From: Metopolophium dirhodum
Taxonomy: Eukaryota; Arthropoda; Insecta; Hemiptera; Aphididae
DNA length: 64,000 bases
NCBI RefSeq assembly: GCF_019925205.1
Contig: NC_083560.1
Span: forward strand, 146,340,526 to 146,404,525
Direction of reading: 5' to 3'
Made by a program: the position numbers and the translations under genes. Shown one piece after another: positions 35,238 through 46,662 of this stretch. The first letter of the stretch is position 1. Each line of letters opens with the position of its first letter. The notes under the pieces were generated by a model that saw only the letters and a list, made by a program, of their open reading frames with translations, made no database searches and was not told the origin of the DNA.

Positions 35238-38200
35238 TTAAATTACTGGGGGTATGTATGGTTTGAGTTGATTGACATTGTAAGTCCCATGGGGCGTATC
35301 ATCATCTGGGTTGACTAATTCATAGGCGTTGACATTATTGACATTTTTTACTTTAAAGGGACCATCGTATAATAAGAAGAATTTAGATATTTTTTTGTCG
35401 ATTTTATTACTGAGTTTATGTGTTCGGACTAAGACTAGATAATTTATTTTGAAAAAGGTGGGGTTAAGACGTTCTTGGTGATATTTTTTACGGTATTCGG
35501 ATTTTGAGAGTAGTACTTCTTGTGCTAATATTAATTGTTTGTTGAAATCTACAGGATAATTTTCGTGAGGGAATTGTATAAATTGAGTGATGGGATTGTG
35601 TTGGTGACTTTGTAGAAAGAGGGCAGAGGGGGTGTGATGTGTCGATTCGTGGCGAATGTTATTCAATGTCCACTCTATGTAAGGTACATATTGGGGCCAG
35701 AGGGAATGTTGTTTGTGGCAGTATGTGCGGAACATTCGACCAAGTTCTCGCATGACACGCTCTGCTGGGTTTGATTGGGGATGGCATATACTGGTATGGG
35801 ACACTTGTACGTTATATTTTTGAAGGGAAGTTTGCCAATATTTGCTAATAAATTGCCTACCGTGATCGAATACTATATTTTTTGGGACACCGTAATTGGG
35901 GAAATAATCCGTGGTTAATTTTTTAATACATATTTTTGCGTTGGCGCATCGGAGGGGATATAATTTTACAAAACGGGTGAAGTTATCTACAATGACGAAT
36001 ATATAGGAAAATTGAAAAATACCAGTAGGGAGGGGACCATAAAAATCGACTAATAATTTATCAAGGGGCTTATTTGAGAGAATGGGCTGTAACGGACCGG
36101 CAATGCGAGTGGTCTTCGGTTTGCACTTCTGACACAACTCACACGCCTGTACGATACAACGGATGGTTTTATTAAAGGAGGGGAAATAACAAATATTTTT
36201 TAATGTATGAGCAGTTTTAAGGGGACCAGTGTGGGCATAATAATAATGGAATAATAATACAACTTGTTTGACCAAATGATCAGGAATATAAAGGGACCAA
36301 TGAGTGTCAGCTTTGGTTGTTCGAACAAATAAGGTGTCTTTTTTCAAAGTATAATATTGTTTCCAGACTGGTGGGTGATTTGATTTTAATTTAATAAGAA
36401 TATTTTTTAACCGGGGATCTTTTTGTTGTTCAGATGAGATATTGTTAAATATTGAAATAATGTCGGGAGGAATAGGTGGAGGGAGTGTATAATGTAGAAT
36501 GCTGGGGGAGTCTTTGGGGGGGTTGATCGTCGCGACCAAGGGGGTGTCTTGACAGGGTATCTATGGGATTGTCTTTCCCAGGACAGTGAATAATTATAAG
36601 ATCAAACTCTTGAAGTGCAAGAGTCCAACGGGTGAGACGGGAGTTTTTTAATTTACAAGAGAAGAGAAATGTTAAAGCTTTGTGGTCAGTATATAGATTA
36701 ATTGGGTGGCCGAGAATATAAATTTTGAATTTCTGACAGGCAAACAGAATACCCAGCAGCTCTAATTCAGTCACTGTGTAGTTCCTTTCGGCACCACACA
36801 GTGACCTACTTGCGAACGACAGGGTATTGCGTTGGCCCGCAGCGTCAATTTGGAAAAGTTCTGCTCCAAGTCCTATGTACGAGGCATCGGTTTGGATACA
36901 GAAGGGAATATTAAAATTTGGGTGGGTTAATGATATTTGAAGGGAGAAAGCAGTTTTTATTTTTTGGAAGGCTATTTTATCTTGTTCAGTGAATATCCAG
37001 GGGGTGTCTTTACAAATGAGATGAGAAAGGGGGTGTAATAGGGAAGCATGATTTTGGGAAAACTTACGGTAGAAATTACAAAAGCCGAAAAATGATTGGA
37101 GATCTTTTTTATTACGAGGTTCGGGAAAATTTTGAAGGGCGTTAACTTTATCGGGGTCCATGATCATACCGGTAGGGGATATAAAGTGACCGAGAAATTT
37201 AATTTGTTTTTTATGGAAGTGACATTTTTTAAATTTCAGGGTGAGGCCTGCTAGAGAGATTTTATGAAAAATCCACTCTAGAGTCTCAAGGTGTGTTTCG
37301 AAAGAAGGGGAAGTTAATAATATGTCGTCGACGTAGGTATGAATGTCATTAGGGGAGGGACAGGGGATAGTGTAATTATTGAGGGCGGCTTCTAATCCTT
37401 TCCCAAAGGCTGCATTGGAAATATTTAACCCAAAAGGCACTACACAAAATTGGTAGGACCTTCCGTCGTAGAGGAAACTGGTGTACTGACGAACCGAGGG
37501 GTCGAGTGGGATTTGCCAATAGCCAGAGGAAAAGTCAAGAGAAGAAAAAAAAGATTTATTATTAAATTTTGCTAGGATATCATCGATTGGGGGGGAAGCG
37601 TCTCGAGTGGGAAGAATAATAGTATTTAATTTGCGAGCGTCCAAGCACAAACGTAGTGTACCGTCAGCTTTTATTACAGTAACGAGGGGATTATTGTACG
37701 GGGAATCCGATCTTTCGATCACCCCCCACTTAATCATCTTGTCAATTTCTTTTTGTACGGCGGGACGACGAGAGAAGGTTACAGGGTATGGTTTAATTTT
37801 ATGAGGTTTGATATTAAATTTATAAGAGAAGAAAGTGTGAAGGCCGGGTTTGTCTTTAAAAATGTGATCATACTTTTGAAGGAGAGAGGTCATTAATTGG
37901 TGTTGAGAATCATTAAAGGGAATGTCATTAAGGGCAATATTTTTTTCTGTTTCGAATGGGTAGGTTTGATTTATTAAGTGGGAGGGACCTTCGTACATGG
38001 TGAAAGGATCATTAGTAACAATAATATTTTTTAACGAATTAACCAAGCTATTTGGATCATTATCTTGAATTAATTTGAAGGGGATGTTATCTTTGATAGA
38101 GGGGAGGGAGATTTCCTTGCTATTGTAGTCTATGGTCACCCCGTTTTCAAGTAGCCAGTCGGTACCTAGAATTAAGGGTGTGGACAATTGGGGAACAACT

Positions 38201-38568
38201 AGAAATATACCGTGTGTTTTGTAATTTTGAACATAAAAATTTAAATAGATTTGGGATTTGATTTTAATTGTTTTGTGACTGAGTGCCGTGGTCAAGAGAA
38301 TGCCTGTGAGGGGAAAGAGGGGAATTGTGTTTGGGTCAGAATTTTGATTTAATATTTTAAAAAGGTCTTCAGAGATAGCAGAGACAGTTACGCCAGAATC
38401 TAAGAGAGCATTGTGAGATTTATTAAAGAGGAGGATGGGAATTTCGGGACGGTAATTTGGAGGAGGTGTTTGTTCGAAATCGGGGGGAGAAGCTAATGGG
38501 TGGGTGAGTATTAACATATTATGAGGATTGACATTAGAGGGGGACACAGTGCACATCCTCGCGGGCAT
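35238..38568 (-). pseudogene. Gypsy-2 pol: protease, RT, RNase H, integrase (one frameshift)
   Basis: The pol frame opens at ATG 38568. Protease motif ALLDSGVTVSAISEDLF has Val where Ala is usual. The retropepsin block PLILGTDWLLENG follows. RT blocks include WGVIERSDSPYNNPLVTVIK and YVDDILLTSP. RNase H has IQTDASYIGLGAEL and LYTDHKALTFLF. A one-base change in a C run near 36550 shifts the frame at SRHPL. Integrase then has the HHCC finger (CELCQKC), Asp in KLLVDFYGPLP, Asp in IVFDHGRQFIS and Glu in HPQSNPAERVMRELG. Apart from that single shift the gene is intact. Confidence 0.9.
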
Positions 38569-38576
38569 GGTCAGAC

Positions 38577-39753
38577 CTAGTTTTCCGGAGGAGGGGTAGT
38601 GGTAGGGGGAGTTGGGGTGGATTGATTATGAGAATTATATTGGGGGCGTTGATATTTTTTTTGACGAGGGGGATACCTATTTTGTTGATTGGGGCCAGGA
38701 GAATTGTTAAATGAATTTCGATTTTGATTATTTTGATTTTGATAAGAGGGGGCATTTTGAGTGATTGGAGGGGAATGAGCTTGCTGAATGTGGGAGAGTT
38801 GTTGAACGAGTTCATTAGTGGTGGTGATACGGAGACCTCTGAGGGCAATGGAAATGTTAAAGGTGAAGTGGGAAGTGATCTGGTCAACCATTTCGGCCTG
38901 ATCGATAGGTGGTTGCAAGAACCGGGCCTTGCTGATCCAATCCATCGCATGCTTCTGCAGAGATGATGAGTCTCTGTGGAAGTAGGGGCGATAGAGTTCG
39001 TTGCGGATAGCGCGCTGTTGATTGGGTGACCAGAACTGATTACGGAACAATACTAAGAAATCTTGATAATTTGTTGGGGGGGGGGGAAGTAGAGTGGTAT
39101 ACCAGAGACGGGCACCTTCGACGAATTTAGACTTTATATAATTAATTTTGACATTATCTGGGACTGGGGGCTGGGTAAGAAAATATTGTTCGGCCTGTTC
39201 AATGAATTCCTCAGGGTGAACTGGAATGAGTTGGCCATCATAGGGGGGAAGCTTTGCAGAGTCGAGGCTAATGCCAGTGCTGTTGGAAAGGGTGGTACTA
39301 TTTATTGTGGATGTGGTTTGACTAGGGAATGATATGTTATAATTAGGGGCGGAAAAACTAGAAGTATTGGAGGGGATAGTGGATTGTGTTGGAATAGGAT
39401 GAGCAACAGTAGTGAAGGTTAAGATGCTGTTAAAGGAAACTTGAGGCATTGATTGAGAACAGGTGGGGACTATTAGGGAGGAAACTAGAGGGACAGAATT
39501 TTGAAATTTATTTTCCAAAGCAGCTAGCCTGGCACTTCGACCTTCGACAAGGCTGATCCTATCTCCGAGGGCTCTGATGGTGTCACTAAACGCGCGTTGG
39601 GAATTGGTTGCACATTTTTGGGATTCTTGGGTCAGCTGTTGTTGTTGGGAATTTTCGTTTTGTATGGCAATGAGGTCTTGATTAACGGAGGATTGAAACT
39701 TTGAGAACTTAGCGTTGACTTCGGCGTCGTTGTCATCGATTCTAATACACAGT
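38577..39753 (-). pseudogene. Gypsy-2 gag, main part
   Basis: Gag core with LDSAKLPPYDGQLIPVHPEE, FVEGARLWYTTLLPPPPTNY and FLVLFRNQFWSPN. The C-terminal tail is Asn/Gln/Pro-rich with basic residues (NRYPPRQKKYQRPQ) and has no CCHC zinc knuckle. It ends at 38577, 8 bases before the pol ATG and in a different frame. The N-terminal part was separated by the Polinton-2 insertion and lies at 54917-55182. Confidence 0.85.
39748..39753. repeat. Polinton-2 left target-site duplication (CACAGT)
   Basis: CACAGT directly precedes the left inverted repeat and is repeated directly after the right one (54917-54922). Six bases is the known Polinton target duplication length. Confidence 0.95.
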
Positions 39754-39955
39754 AGTAGTATATATATGTATGTCCTGGGACAGTTTTCAATTTTCATATT
39801 ATATCAATAAAAGATCACAAAGAAAACAATGTGCAAAAAGATCAGAAAATCGAAATGCAATAATAATTAAAATATTTTTCGCAAAACTTATGAAATTAAT
39901 TAATTAAATTCCAAATGAAATATTTCTTAAAATATTTTTTAAGAAAATCTAAATG
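39754..39955 (+). repeat. Polinton-2 left terminal inverted repeat
   Basis: 202 bases, matching the reverse complement of 54714-54916 except for one T in a T run. The inner part contains a hairpin, TTTCTTAAAA/TTTTAAGAAA (39923-39946), 41 bases past the polymerase stop. Confidence 0.95.
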
Positions 39956-39987
39956 TATTTGGGTGCGCGTTATTATTATCTATTTTT

Positions 39988-42900
39988 CTAATCTTTTTGA
40001 TTTTGATTTCTAATTAGTGTATTGAGATGGTTTACAAAATCATTTCTATCTATATTTATTTTATAATGTCCCCAAGCTAATGTATCAATACAATTTTCCA
40101 AAATAAATCTTTTATCATCATAAACACTTAAAGCTTTTTTGTTTTGTTCTACAGTAAAAATATCATGTTTCTTAGTTCTAAATAAATTTTGTTTAATATA
40201 TTTTGATTTTTTTGTTAGTAAACAATTTTCAAAATCATTAAAACATATTTTATTTTCTACAACATTTTTTTTAACACCTTTAGCTTTTTTAATTTCTTTT
40301 TCAGTATCTAAGATTCGATGTGAATATAATTTAGATCTTAAACCTATAAATTCAGTCATAATTTTTCCATTCAATTCATCTTTGAACTTGCCTAAGACTT
40401 TTTTGTTAACTAAAGGTAAACCATAAATATTATCTTTTGGATAATCTGAAGTGTCAAAATGATCTAACATAATTTTCATATCTTGATAAAAATCATTAGT
40501 TTTTATTTCTAATATAAGTGAATCTGTATCTGTATATAACAATCTAACTCTATTTCCATATTTTTTCTTTATAATATTATAATAAAATTCATACATTAAC
40601 ATTTTAGATAAATCTAAAATACACATTCCTACATATATTGGTTGTTCGAAAGTTATTTTACATCTTTTCATATGTACTGCAGCTAAATTTTCTGTAAAAA
40701 TTGTTCTTCGATCAAAATTTGGTTTTGCAATTAATTTTTCTAGTTGGACTGCATTAGAACATAATCTTATATTAACATGATTTCGAACATTCATCATAGT
40801 ACGTCCATAAACACTGTTGTTCATTAATTTGAAATATTCTTTTTCAAACTCATTCTTAGCTTCTGATCTGAGATTAGTATTAAAATTAATATACACTTTT
40901 AACCAAGGGGATTGACTAAATTCTAAAACTCTGTGAATTTTCTCTATTTTTAAACCTAAATTAATATATAATTTTAGTGTTTCATAATGTATTATATATT
41001 TTTTCTTGTCATACAAAGTTGTTAATAATTTTGGGAGTTTTTTGTCATCAAAACGTCTTTCCGGTGCTAAAGGGAAATCTGAATGTAGATCATGAAGATC
41101 TTTAGGGTAATTTAAATCGACTTCTAAAATATAACCTTTACATGATTCATCAGAAATATTCATTACATTAAAATCATTCAGATTATCAACCCATTTGAAA
41201 TCTCCAGTAGGTAAATATTTACTCATTGCCCACCCATAAAGATTATTTGCATCCAAGTATTCTAAAAATATTGATTCCTCTTTTTTTTAAAATATATCTC
41301 CCATGTATTTATTGTTTGCTTTTGAATACCTTTGACTACATTGAGATAAACCACCTCTTATTCCATTTTCAAACATCAACAATTGATCGACATCTGTTAA
41401 TAAATCTAATTTTACTTTTGTCATTCTTAACATACTATTCCACGCAAATCCTGGTGTTGTAAAATACCACATAGGATCTAATTTATAATTTTTTAAAGAA
41501 ATATCTCTAAAATTTTCTATTATATCTGTTAACAATAAAACATCAATCATATTATATAAACTTGTGAATTCACGCATATTTTGTATATTAAACACTTTCC
41601 AAATTTTTTGTGAGTTTTCATATTCCTTTTTAGTTATATTTTTATCGGTGAGAGAACTATAAAATTTTTCAATAGGAGGTAAACATGTTTCATTAAATTT
41701 TTCTTTACTATCCATATACTCATAGGGATAAGCTAACTTTCTAGTAACTAAATCTAAATGTTCTTCAGGAAAATATTTACTAAGTTCTTTAAATTTATTT
41801 TTTAAATTTAATTTCGAATCATTTCTTAAATTATTTGTTAATTTGTCTAAAGAACTAGGTAAAAATTTGAATGAATCTATAAATCTTAATTCTGTAGATA
41901 ATTTTATGTCTTTACCATTCCTAGTTACTACACGTGATATCACTTTTGAAAAAGAAATATATTTTTCCTCATTATTTGCGAGCAATTTTATTTTTTCAGT
42001 ATCGTTCCCAAATTCTTTTATAAATAGATGGGCATCATAACCTGAAAGATTATGAAAAACAATTGGAATAAAACGAGGATTTTGGTAATTAAGATTACAT
42101 ATAGAATGTGCTGCTCCTCTATATTCTCCAGTTAAGTGGTCATGATCCCGAACTTTTCTCATATTTTTATTTTTATTTTCTATTTCGCTTTTAAGTTTAT
42201 CTTCATACAATTTAAATTTTTTAACATCATCAGTATTTTTATAAGATTCAATATCGTCTTTAATTATTTTAAGTTTATCTTCATACAATTTAAATTTTTT
42301 AACATCATCAGTATTTTTATAATAATCAATAGTGTCTTTAATTATTTTAAGTTTATCTTCATACAATTTAACCGTTTGAGGACAAAGAACTTGTTTTATA
42401 AGATTTTTTATTTTACTTTTTTGTTTCAAAATAAATTTGTTAAATTTACAATATTTTATAATATTTAATAATTTATAATATTCAATAGCGTCTTTAATTA
42501 TTTTAAGTTTATCTTCATACAATTTAAATTTTTTAACATCATCAGTATTTTTATAATATTCAATAGTGTCTTTAATTATTTTAAGTTTATCTTCATACAA
42601 TTTAAAATTTTTAACATCATCAGTATTTTTATAATATTCAATAGTGTCTTTAATTATTTTAAATTTTTTCTCTAACATTGGAGGTAAATCTGATAAATAT
42701 CTTTCACAAATATGACATTTATTAGATTTATTATAATTATTTAATTGTTCTACATTCAATGATTTCATAGGAACTATTTTATCATATATTTCAGAAATAA
42801 GTATTTCTTCATTTTTCATACATTCATAAAATTCTTTAGCTACGTTTGGACCAGAATATTTTACAGGTGGTTTATAATCACCATTACTATATTTAATATA

Positions 42901-44451
42901 ATAACAAAAATTATTAGGTATATGTTTCTGATAACATTTTGTAAAAGACTCTGTATCATTTGGTTGACAAGTATATATTGGTTGAAGTGTACATTCAAAG
43001 TCAGCATAAATCACAAAAGGGACTCTTAATGAATGATTATAATTTTCAAATTCTAAAGTTTTATTATAGGGTTCTGGTAGAATTATTTTAGCTGCTTTAT
43101 TATTAGTACAATAATGTTTATGTTCATTTAACATATTTTCTGTACCAAAACTATTCAAACACATTTTACAGTAAAATCTTTTTTTAGTATTTTTAGTGTT
43201 TTGTCTTCCTACTAGTTTCCCTAAATCTTTAATCCAACAATAATGTCCTTTATTATCCTTATCATCCACTGTCAAATATAATAAATCTATATGATTAGTT
43301 TTTTCAATTTCATTCGTTTCTAAAGGTACAATTACTTTGTTATCTGAACAAAACATATTAATAGAAATATCTTTTGTTCTTTTAACAAATTTCGGAACGT
43401 CTGTGATTTTTACTGGAAATTCAATATCTTTAAATTCTTTATCAAATTCATGTTCCCATTTTTTATATTTAGTTACTCTTTCTCCATGTTCTTCAACAGG
43501 ATGTAAGGCAGAGAGTATTGCCCAAAGAAAACATTTATCATCTTTATTTTTAACATTTATAATAGCTTTTTTATTTCCAATGTTTTTAGGTAATGGAATA
43601 TATGAAGAACCCTTAAAAGGAACATATTTATTTATATTTATTCCCAAACTTAAAATTTCATGAAGTCTCCATTGAGATTTTTTCATTATAAAATCTTCTT
43701 CTTCTTTTACAATTTTAATTTTTGTATTTGTATAAAAATCATTTAAGTTAGAATTTTTTGTTAAAATTTTATTTGGTGTTTTAAAACTTTTTTCCTCATA
43801 TTCCATATTTTCTTTATTAGTACCTCTCTTATATATAGCATACAACCAAATATTTACTTTTAAATTTGTTTGTTTTATTTTTTTTATTTTTAATTCTTGT
43901 TTAAGTCGTCCTATTACTGGATTATCTAAACGATTTAAAAATGTTTGTATATCTTTAATACCCATATTATTTTTAATAATATAAGTTTTTAATCTACTTT
44001 GAAATGCTGTTTCTTCATTTTTTAAAATAGGTCGAATCGTGTTGTTTATTTCAAATATTTCTTCATTAAAATTAAAAACTCTATGTGATTTAGGTATTAT
44101 CTCTCTTGATATTCTTGGTCTTATACCATTATTTTGATGACGAATAGACTGCAAATGTTTAGACCAACTGTTGTATTTAACAGTTATCTTACAAATATCA
44201 CAAGTTTTATCTGTTTTTGGTATTCTCTCTTGTTTTGTTCTTACATTTTTTGTTGTTGTACCTCTGTATGTTCCTCTAAATCGAGGTATAATTGTTTGAT
44301 CTGGATCATTGTTTTGATGACGAATAGATTTCAAATGTCTAGACCAATTTTTGTAACTAACTGTTAAGTTACATTTTTCACAAGTTTTGTTATCCATTTT
44401 ATTATTGTTAACATTTCCTTTAACACTTGTTTCAATTTTTTTATTATCCAT
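39988..44451 (-). pseudogene. Polinton-2 protein-primed DNA polymerase B (one frameshift)
   Basis: About 1490 residues from ATG 44451. Two fingers (CEKCNLTVSYKNWSRHLKSI near residues 24-45 and a copy near 84-105). An N-terminal Polinton block (DDKCFLWAILSALHP). Exo I YADFECT near 485. CHICERYL, interrupted by 26-residue repeats, then VRDHDHLTGEYRGAAHSICN. Exo II FHNLSGYDAH near 800. Motif A DANNLYGWAMS, motif B MNNSVYGRTMM and motif C LLYTDTDSLI. A one-base change in the T/A run near 41285 separates exonuclease and palm parts. Everything catalytic is otherwise intact. Known: replicates the element from protein-primed ends. Confidence 0.95.
42191..42663 (-). repeat. In-frame 78-bp (26-residue) tandem repeats inside polymerase B
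   Basis: Five units of the pattern IIKDTIEYYKNTDDVKKF plus KLYEDKLK. The third is interrupted by about 33 unrelated residues (LLNIIKYCKFNKF onward). Units differ by few residues. Predicted highly helical and charged. They lie between the CHICERYL Cys pair and the RDHDHLTG block, so they expand a loop of the exonuclease-proximal zinc region. Confidence 0.95.
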
Positions 44452-44491
44452 TATTTATTATAGATAATATTATTATTTTTTTACATTCAAT

Positions 44492-44520
44492 TTTTTAATA
44501 AAAATAATTTTTATTAAAAA
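44492..44520. terminator. AT hairpin after the finger accessory gene
   Basis: Perfect 13-base arms TTTTTAATAAAAA and TTTTTATTAAAAA around TAA, 16 bases past the stop of the 44537-45151 gene, and about 40 bases before the polymerase ATG. Confidence 0.6.
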
Positions 44521-44536
44521 TAATATTTAAATAATA

Positions 44537-45151
44537 TTAAGATCCCATACTAAATTCACACATTTTAATATTTCCTAAATCTTGAACAATCTTAATATCG
44601 TCTAGATAATAGTGATTATAATCATCTGTTGCAATAATTTGATCATTGGCTATATGACAAAGTTCTAACCAAGTTGGTGAATGTAATAGTTTAGAAACAT
44701 AAGGCTTTCCATTTCCAAAACCATCATCTCCTTGATTAATAATGAAAATATTTCCATCAATTGGAATTTTATTTAGATTATATTTAATACTCTCAGAATA
44801 TTCATAGTATTCAAAAGCACAAAATTTCACATAACATTTATTATTTTTTTTTTGTATACTTTTTTTTATTTCATTTCGCATTACTTTCAAAAAATTAAAA
44901 TTTTTTAGTCTATATTGATTAATTGGTACACCATTATATTTTGTATTAACTCTACAAGGTAAAATTGTTTGATCTATATCATTTTTTTGATGTCGAATAG
45001 ATTTCAAATGAGCAGACCAACTTTTGGAACCAATTGTTAAATTACATTTATCACAAGTTTTAGCAGGATATATTTTTTTATTTAATACATCCATTTTATT
45101 ATTGATATCAATTTCTTTAACTAAAGATTCAATTTTATTTAATCCTTCCAT
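44537..45151 (-). CDS. Accessory protein with polymerase-like zinc finger (unrecognised family)
   Basis: 204 residues. The N-terminal finger CDKCNLTIGSKSWSAHLKSI (C-x2-C-x11-H-x5-H) is nearly the same as the two fingers of the neighbouring polymerase, followed by the same DQTI segment. The C-terminal domain (GNIFIINQGDDGFGNGKPYV, LLHSPTWLELCHIANDQI, MCEFSMGS end) is shared with 54158-54586, which has no finger. I do not recognise the family. The conserved GNGKPY, SPTWLE and terminal MGS/MGG motifs suggest a folded, functional domain. Upstream DNA resembles the polymerase upstream region, so a promoter-plus-finger cassette was probably copied between them. Confidence 0.75.
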   Translation of the reverse strand: MEGLNKIESLVKEIDINNKMDVLNKKIYPAKTCDKCNLTIGSKSWSAHLKSIRHQKNDIDQTILPCRVNTKYNGVPINQYRLKNFNFLKVMRNEIKKSIQKKNNKCYVKFCAFEYYEYSESIKYNLNKIPIDGNIFIINQGDDGFGNGKPYVSKLLHSPTWLELCHIANDQIIATDDYNHYYLDDIKIVQDLGNIKMCEFSMGS

Positions 45152-45191
45152 TCTTTATTATAGAAAATATTATTATTTTTTTTACATTCAT

Positions 45192-45220
45192 TTTTTAATA
45201 AAAATAATTTCTATTAAAAA
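45192..45220. terminator. AT hairpin after the integrase gene
   Basis: Arms TTTTTAATAAAAA and TTTCTATTAAAAA (12 of 13 pair) around TAA, 7 bases past the integrase stop at 45228-45230, and about 40 bases before the accessory-gene ATG. Confidence 0.55.
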
Positions 45221-45227
45221 ATATCAT

Positions 45228-46237
45228 TTATAATATTGTTTTTTGTAACTCTTCGTTATAAAAACTCCCTTCAATCTCTTCATTGTTTAAATCTATAATT
45301 TTATAAGTAATAGGATGTGTGTATAAAATTTCATTAACTATAAATATTTCTGTTGTCCAATTTTTAATATATTTATTATCAAATGTTTTTTTATAAGCTG
45401 GTATTCTTACTCTATCACCTACACTAAATTTAATTTTTGATTTTGGTTCGTTTTTTGATTAATATAATTTGTGAAAAACAACATCTTCGTTAGATTTATT
45501 TACTTCACAAGGGCTCATACCAATAGATCGATGTATGTCTTTGAAATTATATTCATCTATTAATCTTTGTAAAATTGTAATCCATTTTTTAGAATTTGTA
45601 ACTTCAAATTGTAATCTCATTTTTTTGTTTAAAGTCCTATAAATCTTTCAATAATTGACGATTTTTCTTCATTTTGGGTGTGATACATTTTAATTCCATA
45701 TTCTTGCAAAACTTTTTTAAAATGTTTATTTTCAAATTCCAAACCTTTATCTGTGTGAAGTAAATTTGGTGCTTGATGATTTTGTGATATAGCTTGATTT
45801 ATTATTTTTTGAAATGCTTCTGAAACACTAATTCCATCTTTCTTTTTGAGTTCTAAAGCCCAAGAAAATTTTGAAAACGTATCTATAACAGTTATTATAT
45901 AAGAATAACCCTTATTTTCATCAGAATAATTTCTCATTATAACTAAATCAGCAGCCCATAAATCATCAATACCTTTAGTAAAAATTCTTCGTTTAGGAAA
46001 TTTTTTTCTAACTGGTTTATAAAGTTCTTTAGCTAATATCATTTTATCTGTATGATTTAATTTTTTATTGGAAATATTATGTCCAATTGTAGGATTTTTT
46101 ATAAATTTACTTTTATTTGTGTTACATTTAAAACATATTGATGAAATTCTCCATCTACCATTAACTGTTTGAATTTTATTTGCATTAATATTTTTTGTTT
46201 GAATTTTACATTTAAGACAATATATAGTTTCGTTCAT
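45228..46237 (-). pseudogene. Polinton-2 integrase, frameshift and stop
   Basis: An N-terminal four-Cys finger (YCLKCKIQT, CFKCNTNKSKF), a linker, then the DDE core: Asp in DLWAADLVIMRN, Asp in LLHTDKGLEFEN and Glu in SSIIERF. A frameshift near 45628 and a TAA near 45460 break the frame; the coding sense then continues through VGDRVRIPAYKK and NWTTEIFIVNEIL to 45228. No chromodomain follows, unlike Polinton-1. Known: inserts the element and makes the 6-bp duplication. Confidence 0.9.
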
Positions 46238-46334
46238 TTTTTATATTTATATTGAAAAAAATTTTTTAAATAGAAAATTTTTAAAAAAAATTATTGAAAA
46301 TAAAAAAAATTATATTTTCTAATATAAATAAGAA

Positions 46335-46550
46335 ATGGAAATGGAAAACTTTAAAGATGCTTTAAATAAAATGAACAATGGATATACATTTATAAAATTT
46401 AATGATTTGGAACAAGGAAAACCATACAAAGTAAATAAGTTCATAATGATTGATACAAAGTTTGGAAAAAGAATAAGTGTTGTATTAAACGATGAATATA
46501 TGTTAAATTTACCAGAAAGATATACAAGAAAACAAAATAACACGGTATAA
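46335..46550 (+). CDS. Small Polinton-2 protein (71 residues)
   Basis: Starts MEMENFKDALNKMNNGY; the conserved-looking core is LEQGKPYKVNKFIMIDTKFG followed by LNLPERYTRK near the end. The pattern (short beta-rich segment, T-K-x-G, LPERY) recalls small proteins next to Polinton and insect viral genes, perhaps OB-fold single-strand-binding proteins, but this is inference from motif memory. It is divergent from the integrase gene, about 100 bases apart. Confidence 0.5.
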   Translation: MEMENFKDALNKMNNGYTFIKFNDLEQGKPYKVNKFIMIDTKFGKRISVVLNDEYMLNLPERYTRKQNNTV

Positions 46551-46662
46551 TACATGTTCGGAAACAAAATTGAATCTTATTTATAATTGTGAAAAAATTT
46601 TAAAGAATGGGAAAACAAGACATGATTTTGATTTTAAATAAAAAAATTAATTTACTTTTATA
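46551..46662. other. Short gap before minor capsid gene
   Basis: AT-rich, no feature beyond a possible promoter. Confidence 0.3.

Noticed and set aside
42136..42468. Phe/Ile-rich membrane-like frame on the plus strand
   Set aside because: Antisense of the polymerase B repeats.
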